From contig OY744525.1 in the NCBI GenBank assembly GCA_963556195.1, positions 26,108,913 to 26,172,912 on the forward strand: DNA of 64,000 nt, read 5' to 3'. The stretch comes from Sepiola atlantica (lineage: Eukaryota > Mollusca > Cephalopoda > Sepiida > Sepiolidae). Made by a program: the position numbers and the translations under genes. The notes beneath the pieces are model-generated. The model was given only the letters and a program-made list of their open reading frames with translations. It was not told the DNA's origin and ran no database searches. Positions 30,903 to 41,905 of the stretch are shown piece by piece (the first letter of the stretch is position 1; each line of letters starts with the position of its first letter).

Positions 30903-30905
<3 letters not shown>
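30444..30905 (+). other. 3' UTR and TAA tail of the LINE
   Basis: Conserved UTR blocks: ACCTCCACTGGAAGAGCG, GGCTTGTTGCCACTC, GACTTGTTGTCACTCAGACTC, GTGAGTA. Two internally similar halves (GCTTGTTGCCACTC and ACTTGTTGTCACTC), each followed by an ACC..TGG phrase, suggest an internally duplicated UTR fold used for RT recognition. Confidence 0.7.
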
Positions 30906-30907
<2 letters not shown>

Positions 30908-31400
30908 CAACAAACCAATGAACGCAAACCGCCATGGATAATTTTCAATAAAAAAAACGAGCCCAAGTGAGGTGAAAACTGACCCAACACACACAAATTC
31001 AGACATACACACATGTCTGTGGTGACTGATACCACAGAAAAACTGTACTGAATGGTCATGGTCAGAGAATAGACCAAGGAGAAAGAGCAATAATCAGACC
31101 TTCACTGGAAAGATGCAGAGAATACTGGAACTTTGGGGAGACTTATTGCCACTCACATTTCAGAGAAGACCGAAGGTCGTTGATAGCGAAAAATCAATGG
31201 TAAACACCTATTGAGATAATGCAAAGTGATTTGCAATGGTTATCGAAAGAGGTGGAGAATGCTGGAAATATGGGGAGACTTGTGGTCACTCCGACTCCAG
31301 GGAAACACGACTGGTTATTGTCAATGAACAATCACTGATAACGACTTGTGTGAAAACTCCTTATACATGTATAATAATAATATACTCGGGTTTGAGGTTG
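30906..31400 (+). mobile_element. Dong/R4-like tail copy
   Basis: Begins in the last codons of the ORF (AAACCAATGAACGC...) and runs through the UTR to GTGAAAACTCC and a short TAA run. It is stacked directly after the previous element's TAA tail. Confidence 0.8.
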
Positions 31401-31589
31401 ATATTATTTCCTATTTCCTTAGGCGCAAAATGATATATTTACACAACCACGGCAGATGGGAGCCTAAAATATCTTTGCATTTGTAATAAAAGAAATATTT
31501 CGTGAGAATTTGGAAGACGAAACTTTAAAAGAGAACCATCACTCCACTAAAAACATCCGAATCTGTAGCCCTACCCTCGTTAGACAGAC

Positions 31590-31950
31590 CCACCCCCTCT
31601 CCTCTAAACAGTCATGCCTTCAACATCGGTTGGTGTCACAAAAAAAATGATCATGAAGAGTTGAGGAGAATGGAAAAACCTAGGAGGACGAGCACCATCC
31701 AGACCTCTTTTGGAAGGGCATGAAGAGCGCTGGAATAACGAGGAGGTTTATTGTTACTCAAATTTCAGTGAGAACCACCGGTCGTGACTAGTGAAAGCTC
31801 AATGGTCAACAATTAATTTGCAAACATCAAGTGAGTGGTAATGTTGATGGAAGGAAGGGAAAAGCACTCAAAATCTCAGAAGACTCAATAGAACATTGTT
31901 TTTACCAGTGAGCGATCACTGGTAATCATAAGAATATACGTTGATTTTAT
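31590..31950 (+). mobile_element. Dong/R4-like tail copy, diverged
   Basis: ATCGGTTGGTGTCACAAAAA, CACCATCCAGACCTC, GGAGGTTTATTGTTACTC and ACCAGTGAGCGATCACTGG match the UTR subfamily at 27960 and 48020. Confidence 0.7.
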
Positions 31951-32124
31951 GTCATATTTCTGTAAGCTAAGTACACAGCTACAGTCTAAAATGTGTTTGC
32001 CTTTAGTGATAAAAGAAATGTTCTAACACTTTGCAAGAACATCCTATATGCACCTACCTTGCGGATATACACCTGGATCAACTCCTCTACAAGCGACACT
32101 TTCTTAAATGACAGTAATACTAAC

Positions 32125-32700
32125 ACACTCCTGAGATGGAATATTGTTGCCACATCTGTGGAGGTGCAGCTAAGAGTACTCTTTCCTGCCTTTATAGAGT
32201 ACAAAAACGACTTCTAAATCTAGTAAGGGACAAGCTCTTCTCTTTTCTACAGCCTCTTTCTCACAGAAGAGACGCTGCTAGTCTTTCTCTACTCTATCGT
32301 TATTTTCATGGTAGTTGCTCAACTGAGTGTCAATCTCTGGTTCCCCCTGTAAAACATTTACATCAAGAACTCGTCTAGTTACAACAACTGTAAAGAATTT
32401 TCCTTTCTTCTTCCGTGTACCTAGAACTAAACGGAAATTCCATGAACAAGGTTTCTTCCCAAGAACTTCCCATGGGGTTGCTTCCCGGCCGTTTACAGCA
32501 TGGTCGTTTTCAAGTTCAATGTTAACAAATTCTTGTCTAGCAGTTTACTTTAATAATCACTTTTAACTATAGTTTTCAAATCCTATCAAGGTGTTGTTCA
32601 TCGCCAACTGACAAACTCATTAACCTTTATCCTTGAGTGGCCTTTAGGTTTTGATAAGCGGTGACTCACTTGTAAAAAAAAAGAACCTGCAATGACACAC
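32125..32700 (+). pseudogene. LINE reverse transcriptase 3' fragment (CR1/Jockey-like)
   Basis: The frame from 32136 reads MEYCCHICGGAAKSTLS, YRVQKRLLNLV, PLSHRRDAASLSLLYRYFHG. It shifts frame near 32340 to give KHFTSRTR-like and FHEQGFFPRTS blocks. It ends with the UTR phrase CTTTATCCTTGAGTGGCCTT. One or two frameshifts; dead. Confidence 0.78.
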
Positions 32701-34414
32701 AAGAATAACTTGTGAACATATACGGTGGATATTTTGATATATATAATTTCAAATGTTGTTAAAATTCTCATTAAACATTCTGTTTGATTTTTTTCCTTTG
32801 GAATTTAGTTATTTTACTGTTTTCTTTAAGAATGTAAGTCAAATCGAAAAATATGAGAATTTGAAAATGGCGACTTTAACAGAAAACGTGATTATGAATA
32901 AAATATGTTTTCAGCTTAAATATACGTTTTGCTAATAAATTTCCTCTTTGGAATTACATTCAAAATTGAAGCTTGAAATACTACTTAAAAAGAGGTGAAT
33001 AAAAATTTTATATCTACTATATCAAGTTAAGTCGGTTGGATATTTCTAGTTAGACCTAAATAGCAATGCATCTAACAAATCTTTATTTGATTTTGACTAC
33101 CCAATTTGTTTACTGTCCCTTTTTTACCATGTCCTTTGGAAGAAAATAGATTTCGCTTAGAGTCTTTCTAAAAATACTTATTCTAACTATGAATATTGTT
33201 AGACTGGAGGCATTTCACGTTTATGCCCTTAAAACCGCCAGTCTCTGACGAACTTCATAGACAGAACTATCTGTGTCTTATTTCAGATGATAAATTACCT
33301 TTTTAATTCAATATATATTAGCCTACTTATTTTCTTACAGTTATTTGAATATCATGAACGTAGGTGAAATATTTTGATTTATAACATATTATTAACATGT
33401 TTTCTCCATGCAATGTTACAAGTAGCTTACAGTTTCAGCTCATGTACTTATTAATCCTATCTTCTTTACTCAAAAAACAAATTCGTTGAATAATTCATCT
33501 ACTTATCGATGAAAACAGTTATTTAAAGACAATTTCACATTATGGATACCAATAATATTTTTTTTAAATTTAATTGGACTTCTCAGATTTAACAGAACTT
33601 TGTATTTCCTTCCCAACAAAAACTAATAAAATGGATAGTTGAATACATAGAAAGAGATAAGAGAGAGGGAGAGAGAGAGAGAGAGAGAGAGAGAAAACAC
33701 ATAGGTAAACAAATTTGACTTACAGGGTGATTCATACTTCACTTCACTTAGCTATTTAAAATAATTACCATATGAAGCACAAACATACTATGAACTTTTG
33801 ATAATTGTTATCTTACTCTCTAATTACTGCTATTTGTTATTTTAAATTTGTTCGTTTATATATTTGTTTCTATATATATTTATTTCATAATCAATCAAAT
33901 ATGATACAAAGAGTCGTAAATTCCTTGCAAGAAAAGAATGGAGCTATGCATGCAGAACGAATGTGAAAATTTTGAAAATTTGCTGTAATTTATAACTCCC
34001 ATAAATGAATTTGTTGAATAAACTTTCTGTTTTGTATTACCGTATGTTTTAACTTTAGAATTTCAACAATAAATAGCTAAGTGACTTATGAATCACCCTG
34101 TATAATACCTTATTAACATTTGTTGCAAGCGGCCTTCAATTAATTTTTTTTTATTAAAACAGTTTTCTGAATTATGGAAACACATGATGAAAAAAAACAT
34201 CAGTTTGACTTCTTTTCATTTTTCGTAATACTTCATATTTCTTTATGAAAATTAAGTTGAAATTTTGTAATTTCAGATTCAATCCAAATGGAAAGGTTCA
34301 ATCCAATATCAAATTATACAGAGTTATAGATATATATTAGGCGTCATATTTCTGACGATAGAGCTCAATGTATTTAGAATATAGATCAACTACTTAGGAC
34401 TATAGGGTAAATTT
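32701..34414. other. no gene; short GA run
   Basis: GA microsatellite at 33660-33695. The rest is AT-rich. GTCACTTATGAATCACCCTGT near 34080 and TTACAGGGTGATTCATACTT near 33720 are partly inverse, so 33700-34105 may be a small TIR element. Confidence 0.45.
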
Positions 34415-34548
34415 TTCTTACACATATCAGAGAATAATTATTTCAGACTCAAACGGGGATTAATTCTGAGACTTTAAAGGTGAAGATACCGTTTGAGGCC
34501 GAAATAATTATTGTCTGATATGTCTTAGAAAAAGCTACCACATATATA
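34415..34548. repeat. inverted repeat with AATAATTATT
   Basis: The left arm TTTTTCTTACACATATCAGAG...CAAACGGGG is inverted at CCGTTTGAGGCCG...TGATATGTCTTAGAAAAA, about 35 bp apart. The right arm has GAAATAATTATT, but no good CUGANGA core precedes it. Confidence 0.8.
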
Positions 34549-34899
34549 TATCACATATTGTATGAGTTTTTGTAGATGTAAATCCGTTGAAACTCATCAA
34601 GAGAGAGAGATAAACGAAAATAACATATGTAGGTAAACTAATTTTACATAGAACATCTGATTAACATTTGCTGCAAGAGGCCTTCAATTTTTACTCGTGT
34701 AAAATTGTGTAAAAACAAATAAAAATAATGTCAGCTTTTCAATACCGAAAAGATCGCTTTCATTTTGATGAGACATAAATAAATAAAGATTTCCAAAAAC
34801 AAGGGCAGATAAGTCTTGTTTGGTTCATCTTAATTCATGTATACCTCTCTTCGTCTTTATCAGCTTTATAAATTGCAAAACTTTCTCGTATTATGCCTT
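34549..34899. other. no feature recognised
   Basis: AT-rich DNA. A GTAGATGTAAATCCGTTGAAACTCA phrase at 34575-34599 recurs at 48748-48772. Confidence 0.45.
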
Positions 34900-35410
34900 A
34901 TGCTTTTCTGAACAATATTTTGCTTTGATAATCTGGGCTGGTGCATCATCTACTAGTCTCTCCCTCTTTGACAAGGTCCAAAAAAGAGTCGTCAACCTAA
35001 TAGGTCCCTCACTGTCAACCAAGCTACAGTCCCTGTCCCATCGCCGCAATGTGCTTGTTTTACAAATACTTTAATGGATTATGCTCCGATGAATTGGCTA
35101 CTCTGGTGCCCTCTCAACGTAAATTCACTAGACCAACTCGACAACTAAATCCCATCCATTCACTGTGGAGGTCCCCAGATGCCGGAGAGCTTTCTACTCA
35201 AATAGCTTCTTTCCTCGTGCTGCTGGCCTCTGGAACTCCCTCCCTGCCCCGTTTCCCCGACAGTACAGACATGCAGAAATTTAAAACTAATGTAAACAGA
35301 CATCTCGCTGCGCAGATCCCAATTTAGGTTGAACCCCCCCCCCCCAACCTTCTCTCTTTTCTTTTTTCTCAGTAGCCCCTTACGTCTACAGTGGCAGCCT
35401 GCCTTGTTTG
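34900..35410 (+). pseudogene. LINE reverse transcriptase 3' fragment (CR1/Jockey-like)
   Basis: LIIWAGASSTSLSLFDKVQK, RVVNLIGPSLS, SHRRNV (frame 34820-35074), then +1 to CLFYKYFNGLCSDELATLVP (35049-35327), ending FKTNVNRHLAAQIPI. A third-frame RAAGLWNSLP motif indicates another shift pair near 35150-35230. It is followed by a C run and a 3' UTR. Best preserved of the CR1/Jockey-type tails here. Confidence 0.82.
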
Positions 35411-35869
35411 GGGTGAACTATGTTAAAATAAAAAAATCAGAATTGACTGTTTTGTGACTGAATTTTCCCTTGTACTTGCTGCTGTTTCAAACGATCTCTG
35501 ATTACCCGTCTACTATTCCTCTGGAGATTTTTGCTTTATTTCATGGAATACTTCAGAAAAGTCGCCTTTCCGATGAAGCGGGTCACTTATTACAACCTGG
35601 ATTGCCCGTGAATGCTGTCGACTTCTCCAGAAACATGTATAAAGATTATTTTGTTCCAAAACTGTCATTAAATCATAGAATCATATAACCTTCATTTATT
35701 TATTAATAGCTGTATTGAATTTATTTTTAATTAAATTTTTAAATATTGAATATTGATCATAATCTTTGGAAATTGATTCCTATTCGAACCAATCTGAACT
35801 GTATAAATTTGCTTTTATGTTACCTGTTATATTTCTACCTTTTTTCATTTTACTTCAATGTAAGTTCTT
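35411..35869. other. unassigned 72-codon frame
   Basis: The frame at 35470-35688 has non-repetitive composition (LFHGILQKSRLSDEAGHLLQ, NAVDFSRNMYKDYFVPKLSL) and reads like protein, but I do not recognise a family. It could be a host exon fragment or old retroelement sequence. Confidence 0.35.
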
Positions 35870-36290
35870 AGAAATCAAAAGCCCATTCCTGGGCTAACAC
35901 TCGAATTATATATGAGATACATAGATATCCGAGTGTTCAATCAAGATTCTCCTCTATCTCTCAAATGTTGAGTTAGTAAAGCAGTGAAGAACACCAATTT
36001 TTCTCGCCCCAATTGAATTCATCTGGTCTGGTGGGGTATCCAGCTTGTGCTATTACTTGGAGTAACATACCTAAGAGAAGGTGTACCATCCATTGTAAGA
36101 GCCAGTGCATAGCCATGCCGAGGGGGATCTTATTTGGGCTTCGAATACTATGTTATTTTGAATATTAGGTCAGGGTTTATGTGTAGAGTGAAGTATTCTC
36201 ATCTTAGGTTGTCCTGACAAACCCTTGTACAGAAAGACCGAAGACATTCGAGGATGGTGTCTTGTAGGCATTAAGAACTATATGAGTTAT
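35870..36290 (-). mobile_element. dispersed repeat family E, copy 1
   Basis: Inverse match to 53750-54285: GGTTGTCCTGACAAACCC, GAAGACATTCGAGGATGGT, CATCTGGTCTGGTGGGGTAT, GCGAGTGTTC-like blocks. Non-coding. Confidence 0.7.
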
Positions 36291-36391
36291 TGAACACATT
36301 AATTCTGGATTAATTACATAGGAAATAAACACCATTTATGTTTTTTTATGTGAATTATGTTATTTATAATTATCTCTCCCTCTTTCTCATA

Positions 36392-36394
36392 TAT

Positions 36395-36433
<39 letters not shown>
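36392..36433. repeat. (TA)n microsatellite
   Basis: Pure TA tract abutting the GTTTTGT-hammerhead pair. Confidence 0.95.
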
Positions 36434-36438
<5 letters not shown>

Positions 36439-36541
36439 CTTGTTACAAATATCCAGGGGGTATGAATCCGAAGGAAGTTGAAACCGGGTTTATGAGAGTG
36501 CTCAATGAAAATTCAGAGCAAAATATATATTTTTTGATTTT

Positions 36542-36618
36542 ATTCCATTAGTTGCGACAAAACAAGTTTTGTTTCATTGGCGCGAATAGCGACCAACTCA
36601 TCGGGCTAGCGATGGAAT
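36542..36618 (-). ncRNA. hammerhead ribozyme motif (GTTTTGT subfamily)
   Basis: Minus strand: ATTCC/GGAAT distal and GC/GC proximal stem I, core CCGATGA (36604-36598), stem II TTGG/CCAA with CGC/GCG, GAA, stem III ACAAAAC/GTTTTGT, C. Same as 13341-13418 with a better stem II. Confidence 0.77.
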
Positions 36619-36623
36619 TCAAA

Positions 36624-36695
36624 ACCCGATGAGTTGGTCGCTATTCGCGCCAATGAAACAAAACTTGTTTTGTCGCAACTAATGGAATAAAATCA
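36624..36695 (+). ncRNA. hammerhead copy with broken stem I
   Basis: Core CCGATGA (36626-36632), stem II, GAA and stem III are identical to the left arm, but the 5' stem I strand is replaced at the inversion junction. Confidence 0.65.
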
Positions 36696-36696
36696 A

Positions 36697-36705
<9 letters not shown>

Positions 36706-36733
<28 letters not shown>
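36706..36733. repeat. (TA)n microsatellite
   Basis: Pure TA tract. Confidence 0.9.
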
Positions 36734-36736
<3 letters not shown>

Positions 36737-38029
36737 TGCAGTAAAGTTGTTTTTGAGCATTGCCATTGCTTGACTTAATAAAAGTATTCAAGCAATACCT
36801 GTGCATGAAGCTTTTTTAAGTGAGGTAAGGCTTTGCACAGAATCAATCCTACTTTCTAAAGGACTGCCAGGCGACTCAAGAAGAAAAGCTAGTCTAGCTG
36901 GGGTGCTAGCCATGCTCCTCATCAGTCACACTTGAGATAAGCCTAGGGCGTTGTCAGGGGTTTGGGTCGATAATAATGTCTAAATTATGACAAAAGTAAT
37001 AGTGGATTTTTTTACTGGCAACCTTGTGAATTAAGAATAAATGAAAAAACAAAAACAGTCGGCATTTTACTGTCGTAATCACGAGTTACTTTAAAAAGTA
37101 AAACCACTCATGAACATGTGGAAAAAATCTGGAAAACGCTCCTGCTAGTTGTTTGAATTTAATTTTAAAGGAGTCTTTATCTGAAAAAAAAAAGATCTTG
37201 CAGCTGTAAAACGACAAATTAATTTAACGAATACTAGATAATTTTGTTCTTATTTAATTATTTCAGATCTTAAAAATACCAATAAAAATAATTATTTAAA
37301 TGTTTAAACCTGTTTTTTAATACATTCTTCGCCGATATATTCTTTGTTTAATTCTATTTTTATTTTATGAAACGAAAAAATTCTATTTGAAAATAATAGA
37401 TTCCGGTTCTTTACGTTCTAATATATTGTAGTTATTTGATGAACCTAACCGATAAGCGCCCCTAGTGACCCCAGATGAAAGCCAAGGAAATTTTCAGTGG
37501 TGTCTTTAGATTCTTATGAAAGATTTGAACCCTTATTGAAACTTATTTCGATGTTCTAACCGTTAACATCGATTTCTATAGAACACAACCAAACAAACAT
37601 TGATTTTTATATAGAGTGATAGATAGACATACAGACAATATGTTGGCTTTGTGAATATAAAATGTATCTTTTCATTTCCGTGACATACAAATATTTAAAA
37701 CTGTAATTAAGTTTACGTTTATGTGTGTGGGTTGATCGCCACACAGTTGAATAACATGTGAAATGTCTCTCATAATGTTTCTCATTCTCAAAAATATCAA
37801 TTATTTTCTTTTTGAAATAATATCATTCGAAATGTTAACTGCGATCGTATTGTATTCAAAGCTGGATATCAAAATGCCGTTTCAATTCTGCAACCGGTTT
37901 AAAGATTGGAAGCTCTCTGCCGAATACAGCATGAGCAGATTTGCATTTATGGGGGGGGGGGGGGATATTTCAAATCTACAACTGCTACTTTGAAGACAAG
38001 AAAGGATCCATTCTTATTTTGTGTCCATT
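36734..38029. other. no gene recognised
   Basis: AT-rich DNA with a G run at 37951-37962. No ORF with a recognisable motif. Confidence 0.5.
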
Positions 38030-38545
38030 CAATCTGCATTGCGCGATGAAAATGATATATCAAACTTGACTATTAACAAATAAAAAATGCTATTTCAAAT
38101 AAACTTGACAGACCCAAGAAAAATGCTATGTAAAACGAAAGCTTGACAGACTACAGAAAAAATGCTATTGACAGACCACAGAAAAATGATATTTCAAACT
38201 TGACTATTAACAAATAAAAAATGCTATTTCAAATAAACTTGACAGATCCAAGAAAAATGCTATTTAAAATGAAAGCCTGACAGACCAAAGAAAAATGCTA
38301 TTTCAAACAAATGCTTGACAGACCTTAAAAAAATTCTATTTCAAATGTAAGCATGACAGACAGACAGACAGACAGACAAACTGCATTTAAAATAAGACAA
38401 GAAAAAATGTAACCCGTTGGGTCACCAATTGAGCTCGGGTTAAATTGTTTGAATCAGGAAATGGTGAGTTTGCAAAGCCAGTTGAAATTTGAAAATATAA
38501 AAAGACAGAATCCAAAATGAGTCTCTTTCTGCTCGCTATATTTCC
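38030..38545 (+). mobile_element. minisatellite-bearing dispersed element, locus 2
   Basis: Eight or so units of GACAGACC..AGAAAAATGCTA and TTTCAAA..AAGCTTGA type (38040-38370), then GGGTCACCAATTGAGCTCGG and AAATTGTTTGAATCAG, the same flank as at 58140-58190. 38545-39050 shows nothing recognisable. Confidence 0.8.
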
Positions 38546-39054
38546 ATCTCCTTCTACTAGTATCTATTTGCTAGTACCTATTGTTGAGATATATTCTTGA
38601 GGAAACGTCTCAGACAAGAGGTAGCGAAGGGGTCAAGTGATTGACCCTGTGGAGTCGTGAGAACTAGAGGCCAATGAAGTGGACGGATATGATGTCACCT
38701 GTTCTCAGGCTGTCGTGATTTCTGAAAGAAGTAATTCTCTCCCTTTCTTCCTCCCCCACTTTGACCTTTCAGCTACGAGATGATCATCTAGCTTTATAAA
38801 TCCATTATTTTTCGAAGAGCTTGAATTAGATGAATAATTATATTAAGAAAGCATATCAAAATTAGACTTGGTCATTGGAAGAAGACAACACACACGCATG
38901 CATGACAACGCCAACTGCCAGCAACGAACATATGGATTTCAAGTTGGTTAAAATAATTAGAAAACTACATGATTACATATGGTCATCTTGATGACTCTCT
39001 CCGCCTATGTAACAAAAGAAACGGAGAGGAGTTTACATCAAATCTGTTGCTAAG

Positions 39055-39560
39055 ATCGAGGGAACAATGGTTGGATCATTCTACCGCTCCAGAATGTAGC
39101 TGACTCCAGACACAATCCTCTACGTGTATGAGATCCAGATACGTCTTAAGATAAAGTACTGTTGGCACATCTTGGGAGGTGCAGCTCGGAGCACTCTTTT
39201 CTGCTTTAACAGATTACAAAATCTACTTTAAAATCTAGTAGAGGATGATCTCTTTTCTTCCCTACGGCCCCATTTTCACAGAGAAGACCTCGCTAGCCTT
39301 TTTTTACTCTATCGTTATTTTCATGGTACGTGCTCGACTGAGCTCCAATCTCTGGTTCATCTCTGTCAAACATTCATAGCAAAATCTCATCTAGCCACAA
39401 CTATTGTAAAGAATTTTTTTTTTCTTCCTCTGTGTACCTTAAACTAAACAGAACTTCCATGAACAAAGTTTCTTTCCAAGAACTTCCCTTCTGTGAAACA
39501 CAATACCATGTCAAGTTTTTTCTCAATTTTTCCTCAGATTATGTTTAATGCTTATTTCCT
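39055..39560 (+). pseudogene. LINE reverse transcriptase 3' fragment (CR1/Jockey-like)
   Basis: VGSFYRSRM, stop, LTPDTILYVYEIQI, KYCWHILGGAARSTLFCF, a LFLLYRYFHGTCSTELQSLV block and NFHEQSFFPRTSL. Several stops and no catalytic motifs. Closest in wording to the copy at 32125. Confidence 0.75.
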
Positions 39561-39894
39561 TTCACTCTTAATAAAAATAGAAAAAAAAGTTTTACCAAAA
39601 CTTTTAAATAACAAAAGACAACAATTCAAATTTAACTAGAATGGGGATCGGAGCCAGGAGTCGCTTTTAACAGTAAAAACATATGAAACAAAAAACAATG
39701 TTAAATTCTGTCAAACTTTTAAAAATTTGATTAAGATTTTATTGAGAATTGAAAAAAGAAATTTGACAGTCGACTCATTTTGCTCATATGATAAACAGTT
39801 TTATTTTTATTTTTAATTAATTTTTAATTGTGAAACTATTAACAAATGTTTGTTTGTGTATTTCATACTATATTGGTGTCCATGTTTTGTATCT

Positions 39895-39975
39895 CAGGGT
39901 TGATGCGTTCGCTACGTCTAGCCAAACTGATGAGTTGTGAAAAAACGAAACAGCTGTTCGGATCTCTGCATCCAT
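39895..39975 (+). ncRNA. hammerhead motif (CAGCTG subfamily)
   Basis: CTGATGA (39927-39933), a short GTT/AAC stem II, GAA (39947-39949), palindromic ACAGCTGT and T. The core is canonical. Stem II is only 3 bp and stem I is unclear, so activity is doubtful. 39560-39890 before it has nothing recognisable. Confidence 0.6.
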
Positions 39976-40009
39976 TTAAAAAAAATTTCTAAGCTGATCC
40001 TTGTGTAAT

Positions 40010-40188
40010 TATAGTTTTAAAACAATTTTGTTTAGTTTAATAACCAAACGGTACTGTACTAATTACATTTAACATTCAAAATTATATTTAAAAAACAGAA
40101 AAATAAAATTCTAGATAATTAATCGGCTTACTTTAAATAAAAAACAAAAGAAAAACAAAAGAAAAGTAAAAACACTAGCAAGTAACAC

Positions 40189-40225
<37 letters not shown>

Positions 40226-40314
40226 TATTTGGAATTATTTTTCTCTGGGCCCTCCACCCGACACTATGTCTCCGGGTAGGGACAGCTAGTTATATATATA
40301 TATATATATATATA
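40010..40314 (+). mobile_element. Helitron-like 3' terminus
   Basis: Ends TCTCCGGGTAGGGACAGCTAGT at a TA tract (40291-40314), with a GA run at 40192-40220. CTAG|T plus a partial GC hairpin. Start not defined. Confidence 0.4.
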
Positions 40315-40436
40315 AGCAAATATTATTAAATAACACAGAGTGTTTTTGCTTGATAATTTTTTTTTTTTTCAATTTTCCAAATGGTCCATTTAATGTTTAG
40401 GTCAAATTGCTGTATGTAAATTTCATGGGTTTCTTG

Positions 40437-40515
40437 TTCCATTTTCTTTCCTTTTTTGCAAGTACTTTCGATTTGATTCATAAAATCATCTTCAGGCGAT
40501 GTTAAGAAACCAAAA
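40437..40515 (-). ncRNA. hammerhead ribozyme motif (AGTACT subfamily)
   Basis: Minus strand: distal stem I TTTCTT/AAGAAA, proximal GC/GC, core CTGAAGA (40495-40489), stem II GATTT/AAATC-type, GAA, palindromic AGTACT and T. Predicted cleavage is about 20 nt before the ATG of the PLE-like frame. Confidence 0.7.
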
Positions 40516-40518
40516 CTA

Positions 40519-40575
40519 ACACCGCCTGAAGATGATTTGATGAATCAAATCGAAAGTACTCGCAAAAACGTACAG
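40519..40575 (+). ncRNA. hammerhead ribozyme motif (AGTACT subfamily)
   Basis: CTGAAGA (40526-40532), perfect stem II GATTTG/CAAATC with loop ATGAAT, GAA, AGTACT, C. Proximal stem I GC/GC is present; distal pairing is weak. Confidence 0.68.
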
Positions 40576-40744
40576 AAAATCAGTACAACATCAGTACCGT
40601 CGGTTTCAAGCCCAGAAGGCATTTACCTTCCGGCTCTCGTCAGCTTTGCTGACATCGGGCAAAGAAAATGGTTAGTCACGTATCACTCTCGTTTGGAGCC
40701 CGTCCAGTCTTTCATTAACTTCGGTTGATTGAGGACTTTGGGAT

Positions 40745-41060
40745 GGGTATTAATCAATCGAAGATTCGTTCTCGACAATCAGTCCGGTAGGAACTGGTCC
40801 ATTTCGGTGACCTTTTATCTGTCGGGCTGAGGTATTCGGTTCTGGGTTGTCCTAGGAGGTGCACCCTCCCAGGCCTTGCCTCCCCTCTTTGGGATGGAGT
40901 AAGTTCATTGCTTACTGCCTGACCGGGGAATGGCGACGAGGCTTCCCAGGCTATTTTTGCTAGGCCAGAGTGCTCCTTCTTTAGGGACGCTGGCTTGATT
41001 CTTCGCCCACATTCCGAGCTTGTGTCACATATTGCTTGCAGTGGGAAGCAATTAAATACC
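40745..41060 (+). mobile_element. U2-SINE body, copy 3 (head lost)
   Basis: GTCCTAGGAGGTGCACCCTC, CTTTGGGATGGAGTAAGTTC, TTGCTTACTGCCTGA and GCTTGTGTCACAT match the other U2-SINE bodies. The U2 head is degraded or missing. Confidence 0.75.
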
Positions 41061-41700
41061 TGGATCCGTTATTTATTAAGTGTTAAATTAGAGTCGAAAA
41101 AAAGAAGAAAAAAAAGAAAAAATGGGGGTAAAATATGACAGTTAAGATTCAAAGTTTTAAAATATTTTTTTTTTAATATTTTTCTTTTTAAATATTTATA
41201 TATATATTTCTACACGCCTCGTGATTCAACGTTTATTAGCAGCGTTTTTTTATTTTATTTAATCCGTTATTTGTTTTGAAGGGTTTAGTGTGTTTTACAA
41301 AAGGAGTATGAGGTTAAGAGTTAAATTTACGAAACTAATATAAAAAAAAATAAATTAAAGGACTTTAAATGTTTTATCACTAAAAATATTCGTTTTTTAA
41401 TTAAAAAAAAAATTAAAATAAATAAATATTCAGCTCTTAATTTTGATTTTCTCAATCGAACACTCTGCTGGGATTTTTCCTACCATCTTACAAAAGAAGT
41501 TTATAAATAAATAAATATATATATATATATATATATATATGAGATGTGTTTTTATATAATTGTTTTATTGGTGATTGTAGCGTTCAGCTTGTCTTTCTGT
41601 AGTTCACTTCCAAAGTGATACATATTAATGCAGAAGATTGCATTATTATTCACTCTTTATAGGACGTATTTTTTGTTAATACATATATTTTTATTCATTT
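41061..41700. other. no gene; (TA)n at 41515
   Basis: AT-rich, poly-A/T-rich DNA with a TA tract at 41515-41540. Confidence 0.5.
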
Positions 41701-41702
41701 TT

Positions 41703-41815
41703 TACGTACATAAAAGTAATCCATGGACACGTGTTTCTGGCTCACAGCCGTCAATCAGCATGGCTAACTTGGACATCCTTGTCCAAGTTAGCCATGCTGA
41801 TTACTTTTATGTACG

Positions 41816-41820
<5 letters not shown>
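41703..41820. repeat. asymmetric inverted repeat
   Basis: CAGCATGGCTAACTTGGAC (41757) is inverted at 41782. The outer TACGTACATAAAAGTAAT is inverted to ATTACTTTTATGTACGTA. The left arm carries a 35-bp insertion (CCATGGACAC...CGTCA) that the right arm lacks. Confidence 0.9.
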
Positions 41821-41885
<65 letters not shown>

Positions 41886-41905
41886 ATTATTAGTAGTAGT
41901 AGTAG
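41820..41905. repeat. (TA)n(TAT/TAG)n microsatellite
   Basis: Long TA tract followed by TATTAT and TAGTAG units. Confidence 0.96.

Larger units (their letters stand above)
36434..36705. repeat. inverted pair of GTTTTGT-hammerhead elements
   Basis: The left arm (minus, 36434-36618) is a full copy of 13341-13530. The right arm (plus, 36623-36700) is the same as far as AATCAAAAAA, then a TA tract. Ribozyme 5' sides face a centre of only a few bases. Confidence 0.88.
40315..40740. mobile_element. Penelope-like inverted pair (AGTACT hammerhead)
   Basis: Minus arm (40315-40515): hammerhead, then ATG and MEQETHEIYIQQFDLN, WTIWKIEKKK and, after a frameshift, KQKHSVLFNNICL, running into a TA tract. 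This is co-linear with 5640-5965. Plus arm (40519-40740): the hammerhead followed by unrelated sequence. The centre is ~25 bp. Confidence 0.7.

Noticed and set aside
34480..34545. GAAATAATTATT palindrome after TGAAGA
   Set aside because: The C3 position is G, stem II is two pairs at most and the other arm lacks the core altogether; probably a coincidence.
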